16,141 nucleotides of DNA from Proteobacteria bacterium ST_bin16. Its GTDB lineage: Bacteria; Pseudomonadota; Gammaproteobacteria; Burkholderiales; Nitrosomonadaceae. Made by a program: the position numbers and the translations under genes. Location: NCBI GenBank assembly GCA_002083595.1, contig MSXT01000006.1, forward strand, positions 96,309 to 112,449, in the 5' to 3' direction. Below the pieces are notes generated by a model. It worked only from the letters and a program-made list of their open reading frames with translations, searched no databases and was not told where the DNA came from. This document shows, piece after piece, positions 7,791 through 14,359 of the stretch. Each line of letters starts with the position of its first letter. The stretch's first letter is position 1.

Positions 7791-8870
7791 TTACAGTAAA
7801 GCAGTCTTTTCTACCCGGGGAGATAGTGCGCAAAGTAATTCATAGCTGGTTGTGCCAGCGTTCTGAGCGACTTCATCAACGCCCAATCCCTTTCCCCATA
7901 ATGTAACGGGGCTATTCAGTCCGGCATTTTCAATACCGGTTAAGTCTACTGCGAGCATGTCCATTGACACCCGGCCCAACAACCGGCTGCGTTGATTATT
8001 GATCAATACTGGGGTGTTTGTTGGCGCATGGCGTGGATATCCATCCGCGTAGCCGCATGCGACAATACCGATGCGCATTGGCTCGGCCGTTTGAAAAAGG
8101 CCGTGATAACCGACTCTGTCACCAACTCCCAAATCCTGTGTGGCAATAATTCTGCTCGAAAGCGTCATGACGGGTTGCAAGTGTAACTCTGCTGCGGTTT
8201 TATCCGTAAAAGGCGAGGCTCCGTATAGCATAATGCCAGGGCGCACCCAATCGGTATGCGTGACAGGATAACGAATGATTGCTGCTGAATTTGCGAGTGA
8301 GCTGGGATAATGGTGGTACTCTTTCGTGATGGTTTCAAAGTACTGTAACTGCCCAATGACATTCTCTGCTTCGCCAGGTTCATCAGCGGAAGCAAAATGT
8401 GTCATCAATGTAATGTTTTTGTAGTATTGCTTCTCGATCAGCGTGCCGATGGCTTGTGAGAATTGCTGTGGCGCCAGTCCCAGACGATTCATCCCGGTAT
8501 TAATCTTTATAAACAAATCGATGTTGTAATGTTTGGAAGCTGACAACATGGCAACTTGCTCGACATGATGAACGACCGCGCTCAAACGGTATTGCTCAAA
8601 GATTGCTAATTCTTCAGTTGAAAAAAAACCTTCCAGGAGCAGGATCGGATGCTGGTAACCAGCATCACGTAGGCTTATTGCCGCATCCAGCTCCAGTAAC
8701 CCGAATCCATCGGCGTCTTTTAAGGCGTTGGCGCTATGGAGTAATCCATGACCGTAAGCATTGGCTTTAAGGATTGCCATGATGCGCGACTGTGGAGCAT
8801 GTTGGCGGACTACGGATAGATTATGGGTTAAAGCGGTAAGGTCGATAAAAGCGTGGGTAGGGCGTGGCAT
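7791..8870 (-). CDS. alr: Alanine racemase
   Basis: This PLP-dependent enzyme interconverts L- and D-alanine, supplying D-alanine for peptidoglycan. I chose the ATG at 8870 (MPRPTHAFIDL), which gives 359 residues, the same as E. coli Alr. The frame also allows a TTG at 8894, eight codons earlier, but neither start has a clear ribosome binding site. The PLP lysine is K35 in A-I-L-K-A-N-A-Y-G-H-G. The second catalytic base is Tyr255 in R-V-G-Y-H-G, close to the E. coli numbering. The N-terminal part is the TIM barrel, and the C-terminal beta domain begins near residue 230. The gene is convergent with the isomerase gene and divergent from lplT across a 264-nt region. The biosynthetic (Alr) and catabolic (DadX) forms cannot be told apart from sequence alone; the setting argues for Alr. 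Confidence 0.95.
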   Translation of the reverse strand: MPRPTHAFIDLTALTHNLSVVRQHAPQSRIMAILKANAYGHGLLHSANALKDADGFGLLELDAAISLRDAGYQHPILLLEGFFSTEELAIFEQYRLSAVVHHVEQVAMLSASKHYNIDLFIKINTGMNRLGLAPQQFSQAIGTLIEKQYYKNITLMTHFASADEPGEAENVIGQLQYFETITKEYHHYPSSLANSAAIIRYPVTHTDWVRPGIMLYGASPFTDKTAAELHLQPVMTLSSRIIATQDLGVGDRVGYHGLFQTAEPMRIGIVACGYADGYPRHAPTNTPVLINNQRSRLLGRVSMDMLAVDLTGIENAGLNSPVTLWGKGLGVDEVAQNAGTTSYELLCALSPRVEKTALL

Positions 8871-9134
8871 TAATTTAATGTTCAGAATAAGCAAGAGCGA
8901 GTATTATTCGCCAGTTTTTTATAATAATCTAATTTTGTGATGCCGATTTAACTATTATGTCGCCATACCTTAATATGCGAAGCGGCATGATATGCTAATC
9001 TAATCTTGTGCACCCGGCCGGGAGCGCTTGAAGGAATCAGCAGCGGATGATTTTATTACACAAGTGATGTATTGCATGGAAGAATGATTCAGTCCTGAAT
9101 CTACTCAGAATAAATAAATATACAAGGAAATAGC
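8871..9134. other. Divergent intergenic region between alr and lplT
   Basis: These 264 nt must hold the upstream signals of both alr and lplT. I see no convincing -35/-10 pair on either strand; the left half is very A/T-rich and has several TATAAT-like words. Two palindromes stand out: CCCGGCCGGG (9013-9022), and GATTCAG (9086-9092) with CTGAATC (9095-9101). I find no small gene here. Confidence 0.5.
9124..9129 (+). promoter_or_regulatory. Ribosome binding site that sets the TTG start of lplT
   Basis: AAGGAA lies 5 nt ahead of the TTG at 9135. The next in-frame ATG (9159) has no comparable site and would cut into the conserved N-terminus, so the TTG is preferred. Confidence 0.65.
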
Positions 9135-10409
9135 TTGGAACGCGGTTTTTATACGATTATGGCAGCGCAGTTTTTCTCTTCTTTGGCAGATAACGCGTTG
9201 CTGGTTGTGGCGATTGCACTGTTGATTGATTTACATGCACCTGCCTATTTAACACCCATGCTGAAGTTTGTTTTCGTGTTGTTCTACGTGATTCTGGCTC
9301 CTTTCGTTGGCGCATTTGCGGATTCTATGCCGAAAGGGCGCGTCATGTTCATTAGCAACACCATCAAAATTACCGGCTGCGGATTACTCTTCATCGCCAT
9401 GCATCAATATTTCGCATTGGCTGCGTACGCGGTAGTGGGACTCGGTGCGGCCGCTTATTCGCCTGCCAAGTACGGCATTTTGACCGAATTATTGCCTGCG
9501 GAGAAATTGGTGATCGCCAATGGCTGGATCGAAGGGTTGACGGTGGCATCGATAGTACTGGGCACGGTATTGGGCGGTGTACTGATTACCCCTTCCGTTG
9601 CCGGTGCGCTGCTGCAGTTTGATTTTCCTGTTATCGACACGGGAATCGATAACGCATTGGAAAGCGGTATCCTGCTCATCGCTGTCATTTACGCCATCGC
9701 CGCGTTGTTCAATCTGTACATCCCGAATACCGGTGTTGATCATCGTATTCCCAAAAAGAATCCTTTCTTTCTGATTCACGAGTTTAGTCACTGCGTGAGA
9801 TTATTATGGACCGACAAACTGGGACAAATCTCGCTGGCGGTGACCACTTTGTTTTGGGGGGCGGGTGCGACGTTGCAGTTTATTGTGTTGAAATGGGCCG
9901 AAGTGGCGATGAATTATCCACTCAATCAAGCTGCGCAATTGCAGGGTGTGGTTGCAGTGGGGATTGCCGTGGGTGCTGTGATGGCGGCCCGTTGGATTTC
10001 GCTGAGGCAATCCGTCAAGGTTATCCCGCTGGGCATTGCGATGGGCATTGTGGTGATGGCGATGATTCTGGTAAAAGATTTATGGATCGCGATCGCATTG
10101 CTGATGCTGATTGGTGGCCTGGCAGGATTCTTCGTGGTACCAATGAATGCTTTACTGCAACATCGCGGACATATTTTGATGGGTGCGGGGCATTCTATTG
10201 CGGTGCAAAATTTCAATGAAAACCTGAGTATTCTGGCGATGTTGTTACTCTATGCATTGCTGATATGGTTTGAAGTGCATATCTATATTGTGATTGCCGC
10301 TTTCGGATTATTTGTTTCGGTCATGATGGCATTGATCCGGAAATGGCATTTGCTAAATCAAAGTAAAGAAGACTCGCTTCATTTGATCGGGGCAAAGAAA
10401 ATACACTGA
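9135..10409 (+). CDS. lplT: Lysophospholipid transporter LplT (major facilitator family)
   Basis: This 424-residue inner-membrane transporter has about twelve hydrophobic segments. LplT flips lysophospholipids, mainly lysophosphatidylethanolamine, to the inner leaflet for re-acylation. The N-terminal block F-Y-T-I-M-A-A-Q-F-F-S-S-L-A-D-N-A-L-L is characteristic of LplT. Further family features are the loop A-D-S-M-P-K-G-R between helices 2 and 3 and the Y-S-P-A-K-Y-G-I segment. It starts at a TTG with a good ribosome binding site, which keeps the conserved E/K-R-G-F-Y opening. E. coli LplT has about 397 residues; the excess lies in the loop around residues 155-205 and at the C-terminus. In E. 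coli the partner acyltransferase Aas is encoded next door, but no such gene is present here. With MlaA in the same window, two phospholipid-handling proteins are encoded, though not in one operon. Confidence 0.88.
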   Translation: MERGFYTIMAAQFFSSLADNALLVVAIALLIDLHAPAYLTPMLKFVFVLFYVILAPFVGAFADSMPKGRVMFISNTIKITGCGLLFIAMHQYFALAAYAVVGLGAAAYSPAKYGILTELLPAEKLVIANGWIEGLTVASIVLGTVLGGVLITPSVAGALLQFDFPVIDTGIDNALESGILLIAVIYAIAALFNLYIPNTGVDHRIPKKNPFFLIHEFSHCVRLLWTDKLGQISLAVTTLFWGAGATLQFIVLKWAEVAMNYPLNQAAQLQGVVAVGIAVGAVMAARWISLRQSVKVIPLGIAMGIVVMAMILVKDLWIAIALLMLIGGLAGFFVVPMNALLQHRGHILMGAGHSIAVQNFNENLSILAMLLLYALLIWFEVHIYIVIAAFGLFVSVMMALIRKWHLLNQSKEDSLHLIGAKKIH

Positions 10410-10444
10410 TTTCGCGTGGAGCGATGTTGCATGAAGGTCAAATG

Positions 10445-11173
10445 CTATCGCAGTGATTGCATCGTTGATTGTGCGAAACACAAATCTTTCCAAGCTTTTG
10501 CTTTTTCAGGCAGAGAACGCAGCAGATATGCTGGATGGTAGGTAACAATCAACGGTATGCCTGAATAATCGTGTACTTTGCCACGCAAGCTGGAGATACT
10601 GTCGTCGCACTTCAGAAGATTCTGCGCTGCAACCTTGCCCAACGCGACGATGAGCTTGGGTTTGATTAATGCGATCTGCCGGGTTAAGTAAGGCTCGCAT
10701 TGCAGTGCCTCATTTGCGCTCGGATTTCTGTTATTGGGTGGGCGGCATTTGACAATATTGGCGATATAGACTTGCTCGCCGCGCTTTAAGTGAATCGCAG
10801 CAAGCATTTGGTCCAGCAGCTTGCCGGCTTGCCCGACAAACGGTTCGCCGATTTCATCTTCGCGCGCGCCGGGGCCTTCTCCGACAAACAGCCAATCGGC
10901 ATTCTCAGCGCCCACGCCAAATACGGTTTGTGTGCGTGTCTGGCTTAAAGGGCACGCAACACAATGTGCTACGGCCGCCTTCAACTGATCCCAATCCATC
11001 TGAGTTATGGGCGACTGTGCCGTACTTTTCTCAGACTCGGACGGCAGCGGTGAATTTCCGCTTTCAGCAACATGTGGCTCAGCTGCTTCGCTGTGCTGCG
11101 TAGTGTCTGATTTTAACCGCCACACCGGCAGCAAATTCAACTCCTTCAGTATTTGCCTGCGCCGGGTATTCAT
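10445..11173 (-). CDS. Family 4 uracil-DNA glycosylase (iron-sulfur type)
   Basis: This 242-residue enzyme excises uracil from DNA in base excision repair. The ATG at 11173 is preferred because it overlaps the rimI stop by 4 nt (ATGA); a start 13 codons upstream is possible but would overlap more. Four cysteines that bind a [4Fe-4S] cluster in this family are present: C71 and C74 (HCVACPL), C143 (N-I-V-K-C-R-P-P) and C159 (C-E-P-Y-L). Motif 1 is G98-E-G-P-G-A-R-E-D106, followed by F-V-G-Q-A-G-K-L-L. The second catalytic motif is H-P-A-Y-L-L-R near the C-terminus. Residues 1-20 resemble a short conserved N-terminal helix and 21-58 form a polar, probably disordered linker before the enzyme domain. 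It is the last gene of the minus-strand cluster and is convergent with lplT (35 nt apart). Confidence 0.92.
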   Translation of the reverse strand: MNTRRRQILKELNLLPVWRLKSDTTQHSEAAEPHVAESGNSPLPSESEKSTAQSPITQMDWDQLKAAVAHCVACPLSQTRTQTVFGVGAENADWLFVGEGPGAREDEIGEPFVGQAGKLLDQMLAAIHLKRGEQVYIANIVKCRPPNNRNPSANEALQCEPYLTRQIALIKPKLIVALGKVAAQNLLKCDDSISSLRGKVHDYSGIPLIVTYHPAYLLRSLPEKAKAWKDLCFAQSTMQSLR

Positions 11174-11631
11174 AACATCAGCCGCATAACAAGCGCATCT
11201 TCGCGTCCGCACATGGCGGGGTAGTAGCCTTTTCGTGTGGCGATATGCTGAAAACCCATGTGTTTGTACAGCTGTGCGGCACCTTGATTGGATTCGCGTA
11301 CGTCCAGGAAAATCGATTTTGCGTTTTGTCCTTTGGCATGCTGAATGAGGAATTGCAGCATTTTTTTTCCTAAGCCCTGTTTTTGACAGTTAGCGGCAAT
11401 GCCGAGGGTGAGGATATGGCCTTCTTCAGGACTCATCATCATGATTCCGTAACCCATCAGCGTATCGGTTTGTTGCAGAACCCGGCACACATATCCGGTT
11501 TTGATGGAATCGGCAAAGTTTCCCAGTGACCATGGAAACAGAAAGATTTCCCGCTCGATCAGGATAATACGATCCAAATCGGAAAGTTGCATCGGTCTGA
11601 TTTCAATAGGTTGTTGCGCTGCCATGTTCAT
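11170..11631 (-). CDS. rimI: Ribosomal protein bS18 alanine N-acetyltransferase
   Basis: This 153-residue GNAT-fold acetyltransferase acetylates the N-terminal alanine of ribosomal protein S18. Recognisable features are the F-P-W-S segment near residue 32 and the acetyl-CoA pyrophosphate loop with Q-K-Q-G-L-G. The L-D-V-R-E-S-N-Q-G-A-A-Q-L-Y block includes the expected catalytic Glu and Tyr, followed by M-G-F. The ATG at 11631 overlaps the tsaB stop by 4 nt (ATGA); a second Met two codons later is an alternative. The stop overlaps the glycosylase start in the same way. The tsaB-rimI order is common in proteobacteria and supports the call. The first residue of the usual R/Q-x-x-G-x-G loop is Gln, within the family range. 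Confidence 0.93.
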   Translation of the reverse strand: MNMAAQQPIEIRPMQLSDLDRIILIEREIFLFPWSLGNFADSIKTGYVCRVLQQTDTLMGYGIMMMSPEEGHILTLGIAANCQKQGLGKKMLQFLIQHAKGQNAKSIFLDVRESNQGAAQLYKHMGFQHIATRKGYYPAMCGREDALVMRLML

Positions 11632-12299
11632 CGCTCGTTTTCCTTTAGCGCGACTTTGTTGCGAATGTATACGGGCATTGCATGAGCTGGATCAACGCAT
11701 GCGCCATCGCGGAATTTAGGAAGCGCAAGTTGCGCCACTTCGTGCGCTCGCGGGTGCAGTCCATAGTGGATCTGCTGAATATGTTCGCGATACAACTGTG
11801 ATAAATCCGGATAAACATCAAAACCGCTGCCGCATCCATGCCACCCGTTACCGGAAACTGCTGGCGCTTGTTGCGGCAGGCAGAGTGCGGGCGGGTTGAT
11901 AGTTGTCCAATCAGCAGATGCCGACTTCTGATAGGCGGCATAATAAAGCTCACCCATACGGGCATCAAGGGCTACGATCACTTTTTCTGCGTCAGTTTGT
12001 TGCGCAACGGCTTCCAGTGTGCTGATTGCCGCAACCGGGAGGCCGGTGGCGTAAGCCAAACCTTGCGCAACGCCGCAGGCAATGCGTAGACCGGTAAAAG
12101 ATCCGGGACCTGCGCCGAAAGCGATGCCATCCAATTGTTGCAATGCTAATTCTGCTTCTGCCAGGGATTTTTGTACCATCGGGAGAATCATTTCAGAATG
12201 CGTGCGTCCGGCAAGGATTTCCTGACCAGATACTGTGCCGTCCAGACTGAGTGCGACGGAACAAAATTCAGTAGAGGTTTCGAGAGCGAGAATTTTCAA
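11628..12299 (-). CDS. tsaB: tRNA threonylcarbamoyladenosine biosynthesis protein TsaB
   Basis: TsaB (YeaZ) is the scaffold subunit that works with TsaD and TsaE to place threonylcarbamoyl on A37 of ANN-decoding tRNAs (t6A). The protein has 223 residues (E. coli 231) and an ASKHA-type fold. It opens with M-K-I-L-A-L-E-T-S-T and carries the signature F-G-A-G-P-G-S-F-T-G-L-R-I-A (residues 61-74). The initiation codon is TTG. Upstream in frame there is a stop at about 12330 with no ATG or GTG in between, so the TTG is the best standard start, although no clear ribosome binding site precedes it. The gene follows thpR after a 93-nt gap and overlaps rimI by 4 nt. The family call is secure. Confidence 0.93.
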   Translation of the reverse strand: MKILALETSTEFCSVALSLDGTVSGQEILAGRTHSEMILPMVQKSLAEAELALQQLDGIAFGAGPGSFTGLRIACGVAQGLAYATGLPVAAISTLEAVAQQTDAEKVIVALDARMGELYYAAYQKSASADWTTINPPALCLPQQAPAVSGNGWHGCGSGFDVYPDLSQLYREHIQQIHYGLHPRAHEVAQLALPKFRDGACVDPAHAMPVYIRNKVALKENER

Positions 12300-12392
12300 G
12301 TTAATGGCGGGCCGAGGTATGTGGGAGTTTTACTGTCAATACGATTGAGAAATAAGTTAGCGCTATGGAATTCTTGCTGCTGGCTGCTTATT

Positions 12393-12926
12393 TTAACTGC
12401 CAGTGACCGAGTGGAACATAGTCAACGCCTGTTTGTGTTGGTTTCGATTGCAACAGAATCCATTCACTGACAGGCCAATGAATCGGATTAATCTGACTGG
12501 ATGCGCGGCTTTCCGGAAGAGCGTAATGTGCGGTTTGCACACCCGGCGGTCAAATAAGAATCCGGCTTGTGACAGAGTTGATTGTAATGCAGCAACCAGA
12601 TCGAACAGTTCAGCCGGGAATTGCTTCGCGTGGAGGTAAATAATTTGATTGTGTTTCCAATAGCTGATCTTATCCAAACAAAGCGCAAATTTCTGTGCTG
12701 CTATATTTCTGATGATGTGCCGGAGCGTTTCGATGCGCTGAACACTGATATTGCCCAGAAATACCAGCGTGAGGTGAAAATGTGGCATCACGATTTGTCG
12801 CCCGCCGCAAATGGGCGCCAGTAATTCAGCCTGGTGCGCCAGCTGTTTTTGTGCGATTTTATTAGGAGAAATAGCAAAGAACACACGAATGGATTTAATT
12901 TCTGGATCAGTATCTTGTTTAGTCAA
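12393..12926 (-). CDS. thpR: RNA 2',3'-cyclic phosphodiesterase (2H family, ThpR)
   Basis: This 2H phosphoesterase is of the bacterial 2'-5' RNA ligase/ThpR type and hydrolyses 2',3'-cyclic phosphate RNA ends. Using the TTG at 12926 it has 177 residues. The paired catalytic motifs are H51-L-T53 (in M-P-H-F-H-L-T-L-V-F-L-G) and H133-I-T135 (in C-K-P-H-I-T-L-F-R). The family opening R-V-F-F-A-I-S-P is at 14-21. There is no ATG in the N-terminal region. TTG at 12926 has a GGAAAG site (12937-12932) 5 nt upstream and overlaps the end of ispF by 8 nt. TTG at 12947 or the GTG just before F-F-A-I are alternatives. The C-terminus is cysteine- and histidine-rich (F-C-C-N-R-N-Q-H), which I cannot explain. 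The cellular RNA substrate is unknown. Confidence 0.88.
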   Translation of the reverse strand: MTKQDTDPEIKSIRVFFAISPNKIAQKQLAHQAELLAPICGGRQIVMPHFHLTLVFLGNISVQRIETLRHIIRNIAAQKFALCLDKISYWKHNQIIYLHAKQFPAELFDLVAALQSTLSQAGFLFDRRVCKPHITLFRKAAHPVRLIRFIGLSVNGFCCNRNQHKQALTMFHSVTGS

Positions 12927-13416
12927 TCTTGCTTTCCACGCGATCAATCAGGCATACGACTTCGGCTGCGATGCCTTCTTTGCGGCCGATCGCGCCCAGA
13001 TGCTCGGCTGTTTTGGCTTTGATATTGATATTGCGTAATGATGTTTGCAGATCTTGCGCAATATTGGCGATCATTGCCGGGATATGCGGTGCCATTTTTG
13101 GGGCTTGCGCAATAATGGTTGCATCCAGATTGACGATTTTGTAATGATTATTTTCCAGCAAACTGTATACATTGCGCAGCAGCACGCGGCTGTCAATATT
13201 TTTGTAGCGCGGATCGGAGTCGGAAAAGTGTTGTCCGATGTCTCCCAATGCCGCCGCACCCAATAGTGCATCACAGATGGCATGCAATAACACATCCGCA
13301 TCCGAGTGGCCAAGCAGGCCTTTCTCATGTGGGATCGTAACGCCGCCTATGATCAACGGACGTCCTTCAACCAGTTGATGAACGTCAAAACCTTGTCCTA
13401 TTCTTATCGTGCTCAC
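12919..13416 (-). CDS. ispF: 2-C-methyl-D-erythritol 2,4-cyclodiphosphate synthase
   Basis: IspF makes MEcPP from CDP-ME 2-phosphate in the MEP isoprenoid pathway and acts as a trimer. The protein has 165 residues, slightly longer than E. coli's 159. The metal ligands are visible as D11-V-H13 in R-I-G-Q-G-F-D-V-H and His45 in G-H-S-D-A-D-V-L-L-H. The segments A-L-G-D-I-G-Q-H-F-S-D and K-A-K-T-A-E-H-L-G are also typical of the family. It starts with GTG, which overlaps the ispD stop by 4 nt (GTGA), so its translation is probably coupled to ispD. Confidence 0.95.
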   Translation of the reverse strand: MSTIRIGQGFDVHQLVEGRPLIIGGVTIPHEKGLLGHSDADVLLHAICDALLGAAALGDIGQHFSDSDPRYKNIDSRVLLRNVYSLLENNHYKIVNLDATIIAQAPKMAPHIPAMIANIAQDLQTSLRNINIKAKTAEHLGAIGRKEGIAAEVVCLIDRVESKID

Positions 13417-14117
13417 GGATGATTCCTTTTTTGTATGATCAATTCGGCCAAAGCCAAGTCTTGGGGGTAGGTTACTTTAAAATTGTACGCATCGCTAGAC
13501 ACCAATTTGGGATGAAGCCCCAATGCTTCAATGGCGCTGGCATCATCCGTCACATTAATGTTTGTTGTATTTTGCAGCGCCCGGGTGAGTAGCTCGCAGC
13601 GAAACATTTGCGGTGTTTGCGCTTGCCATAGATTATCGCGTGATTCAGTTTGTCTCACGTGGTTGTCTGCGTCACCGCGCTTCAAAGTATCGGCTACAGG
13701 CACAGCTAATAATCCACCGACTGTGTCACTGGCTAATTCACCGATCAATTTATCCAGTTGATCTAATGTTAAGCAGGGTCTGGCGGCATCGTGCACCAAC
13801 ACCCAGTCTTGTGGATTAATCAGGTTCTTTTGCTGTGCGGCGGTAAGGCCATTGAGTACGCTGTCCGCCCGGGTTGCGCCACCGCAGTGTAATACCGCTA
13901 ATTTTTGAGAAAATTCGGACCAATCGGATTGAGGCCAATGGGTGTCGCCGGGTGCCAGTACGATAAATACCCCCGCAATCGACCGATTATTACATAATGT
14001 TTTGATTGCATGATAGATCATCGGCTTGCCGCATAACGGCAAGTATTGCTTGGGGAGTTCGTTCCCCATGCGTGAGCCTGAGCCAGCGGCGGGAATTAAG
14101 GCAAAAAATTTGGACAT
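13413..14117 (-). CDS. ispD: 2-C-methyl-D-erythritol 4-phosphate cytidylyltransferase
   Basis: IspD joins CTP and MEP to give CDP-ME in the MEP isoprenoid pathway, two steps before IspF. At 234 residues it matches E. coli (236). The nucleotide-binding opening is P9-A-A-G-S-G-S-R-M-G18 followed by L-P-K23-Q-Y. The D-A-A-R-P motif (after W-V-L-V-H) and the D-D-A-S-A-I-E metal/substrate segment are present. It is the first gene of the minus-strand cluster and is divergent from prfB. The ATG at 14117 has no strong ribosome binding site. ispD directly followed by ispF is a common arrangement, and the two proteins are fused in some bacteria. Confidence 0.95.
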   Translation of the reverse strand: MSKFFALIPAAGSGSRMGNELPKQYLPLCGKPMIYHAIKTLCNNRSIAGVFIVLAPGDTHWPQSDWSEFSQKLAVLHCGGATRADSVLNGLTAAQQKNLINPQDWVLVHDAARPCLTLDQLDKLIGELASDTVGGLLAVPVADTLKRGDADNHVRQTESRDNLWQAQTPQMFRCELLTRALQNTTNINVTDDASAIEALGLHPKLVSSDAYNFKVTYPQDLALAELIIQKRNHP

Positions 14118-14174
14118 TATTTAAGCGGTGACGAGATTGGTTTTAAAAAAATAGGTTGGCGGATAAAAGTACGC

Positions 14175-14186
14175 GGTTAGCTAACC
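14175..14186. repeat. Perfect 12-bp palindrome between ispD and prfB
   Basis: GGTTAGCTAACC reads the same on both strands. It lies in the 242-nt divergent gap, 58 nt from the ispD start. An overlapping longer-range repeat pairs GCGGTTA (14173-14179) with TAACCGC (14219-14225). It could be a repressor or activator site; no known factor is recognised. Confidence 0.4.
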
Positions 14187-14303
14187 ATATATATAAGCCG
14201 GTCATTATAATTTTTTATTAACCGCTTGTTTGAAATTGTTACCAATCGTTCTTGCGTGTTATTGGGAATATATATGCAATGACTGGATTGACGGAAGGCG
14301 CCC

Positions 14304-14331
14304 GGAACAAGAATCCGGTAAACGGTATAAT
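14304..14331 (+). promoter_or_regulatory. Possible prfB promoter
   Basis: A perfect TATAAT (14326-14331) lies 28 nt ahead of the prfB start codon. The best -35 with normal spacing is GGAACA (14304-14309, 3 of 6, spacer 16). A good TTGACG (14288-14293) is 32 nt away, too far to pair. Only the -10 box is convincing. Confidence 0.35.
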
Positions 14332-14359
14332 CAGTAAATTCAAACTAAAGGTGAAATAT

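Noticed and set aside
7757..7822. Inverted repeat with CTGGGTAGA and TCTACCCGG around the convergent ppiase/alr ends as a terminator
   Set aside because: The loop is over 40 nt, the pairing is imperfect, one arm lies in the alr coding end, and no T-run follows.
9013..9022. CCCGGCCGGG palindrome upstream of lplT as an operator
   Set aside because: Ten-base G/C palindromes of this kind arise easily by chance and no promoter is visible next to it.
9806..10219. 137-residue open frame inside lplT in another + frame
   Set aside because: It lacks a ribosome binding site and has a skewed Gly/Cys/Asp content typical of a shadow frame; lplT is clearly the coding frame.
12310..12339. Internal promoter before tsaB: perfect TTGACA on the - strand (12339-12334)
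   Set aside because: No acceptable -10 box lies 15-19 nt downstream; kept only as a possibility.
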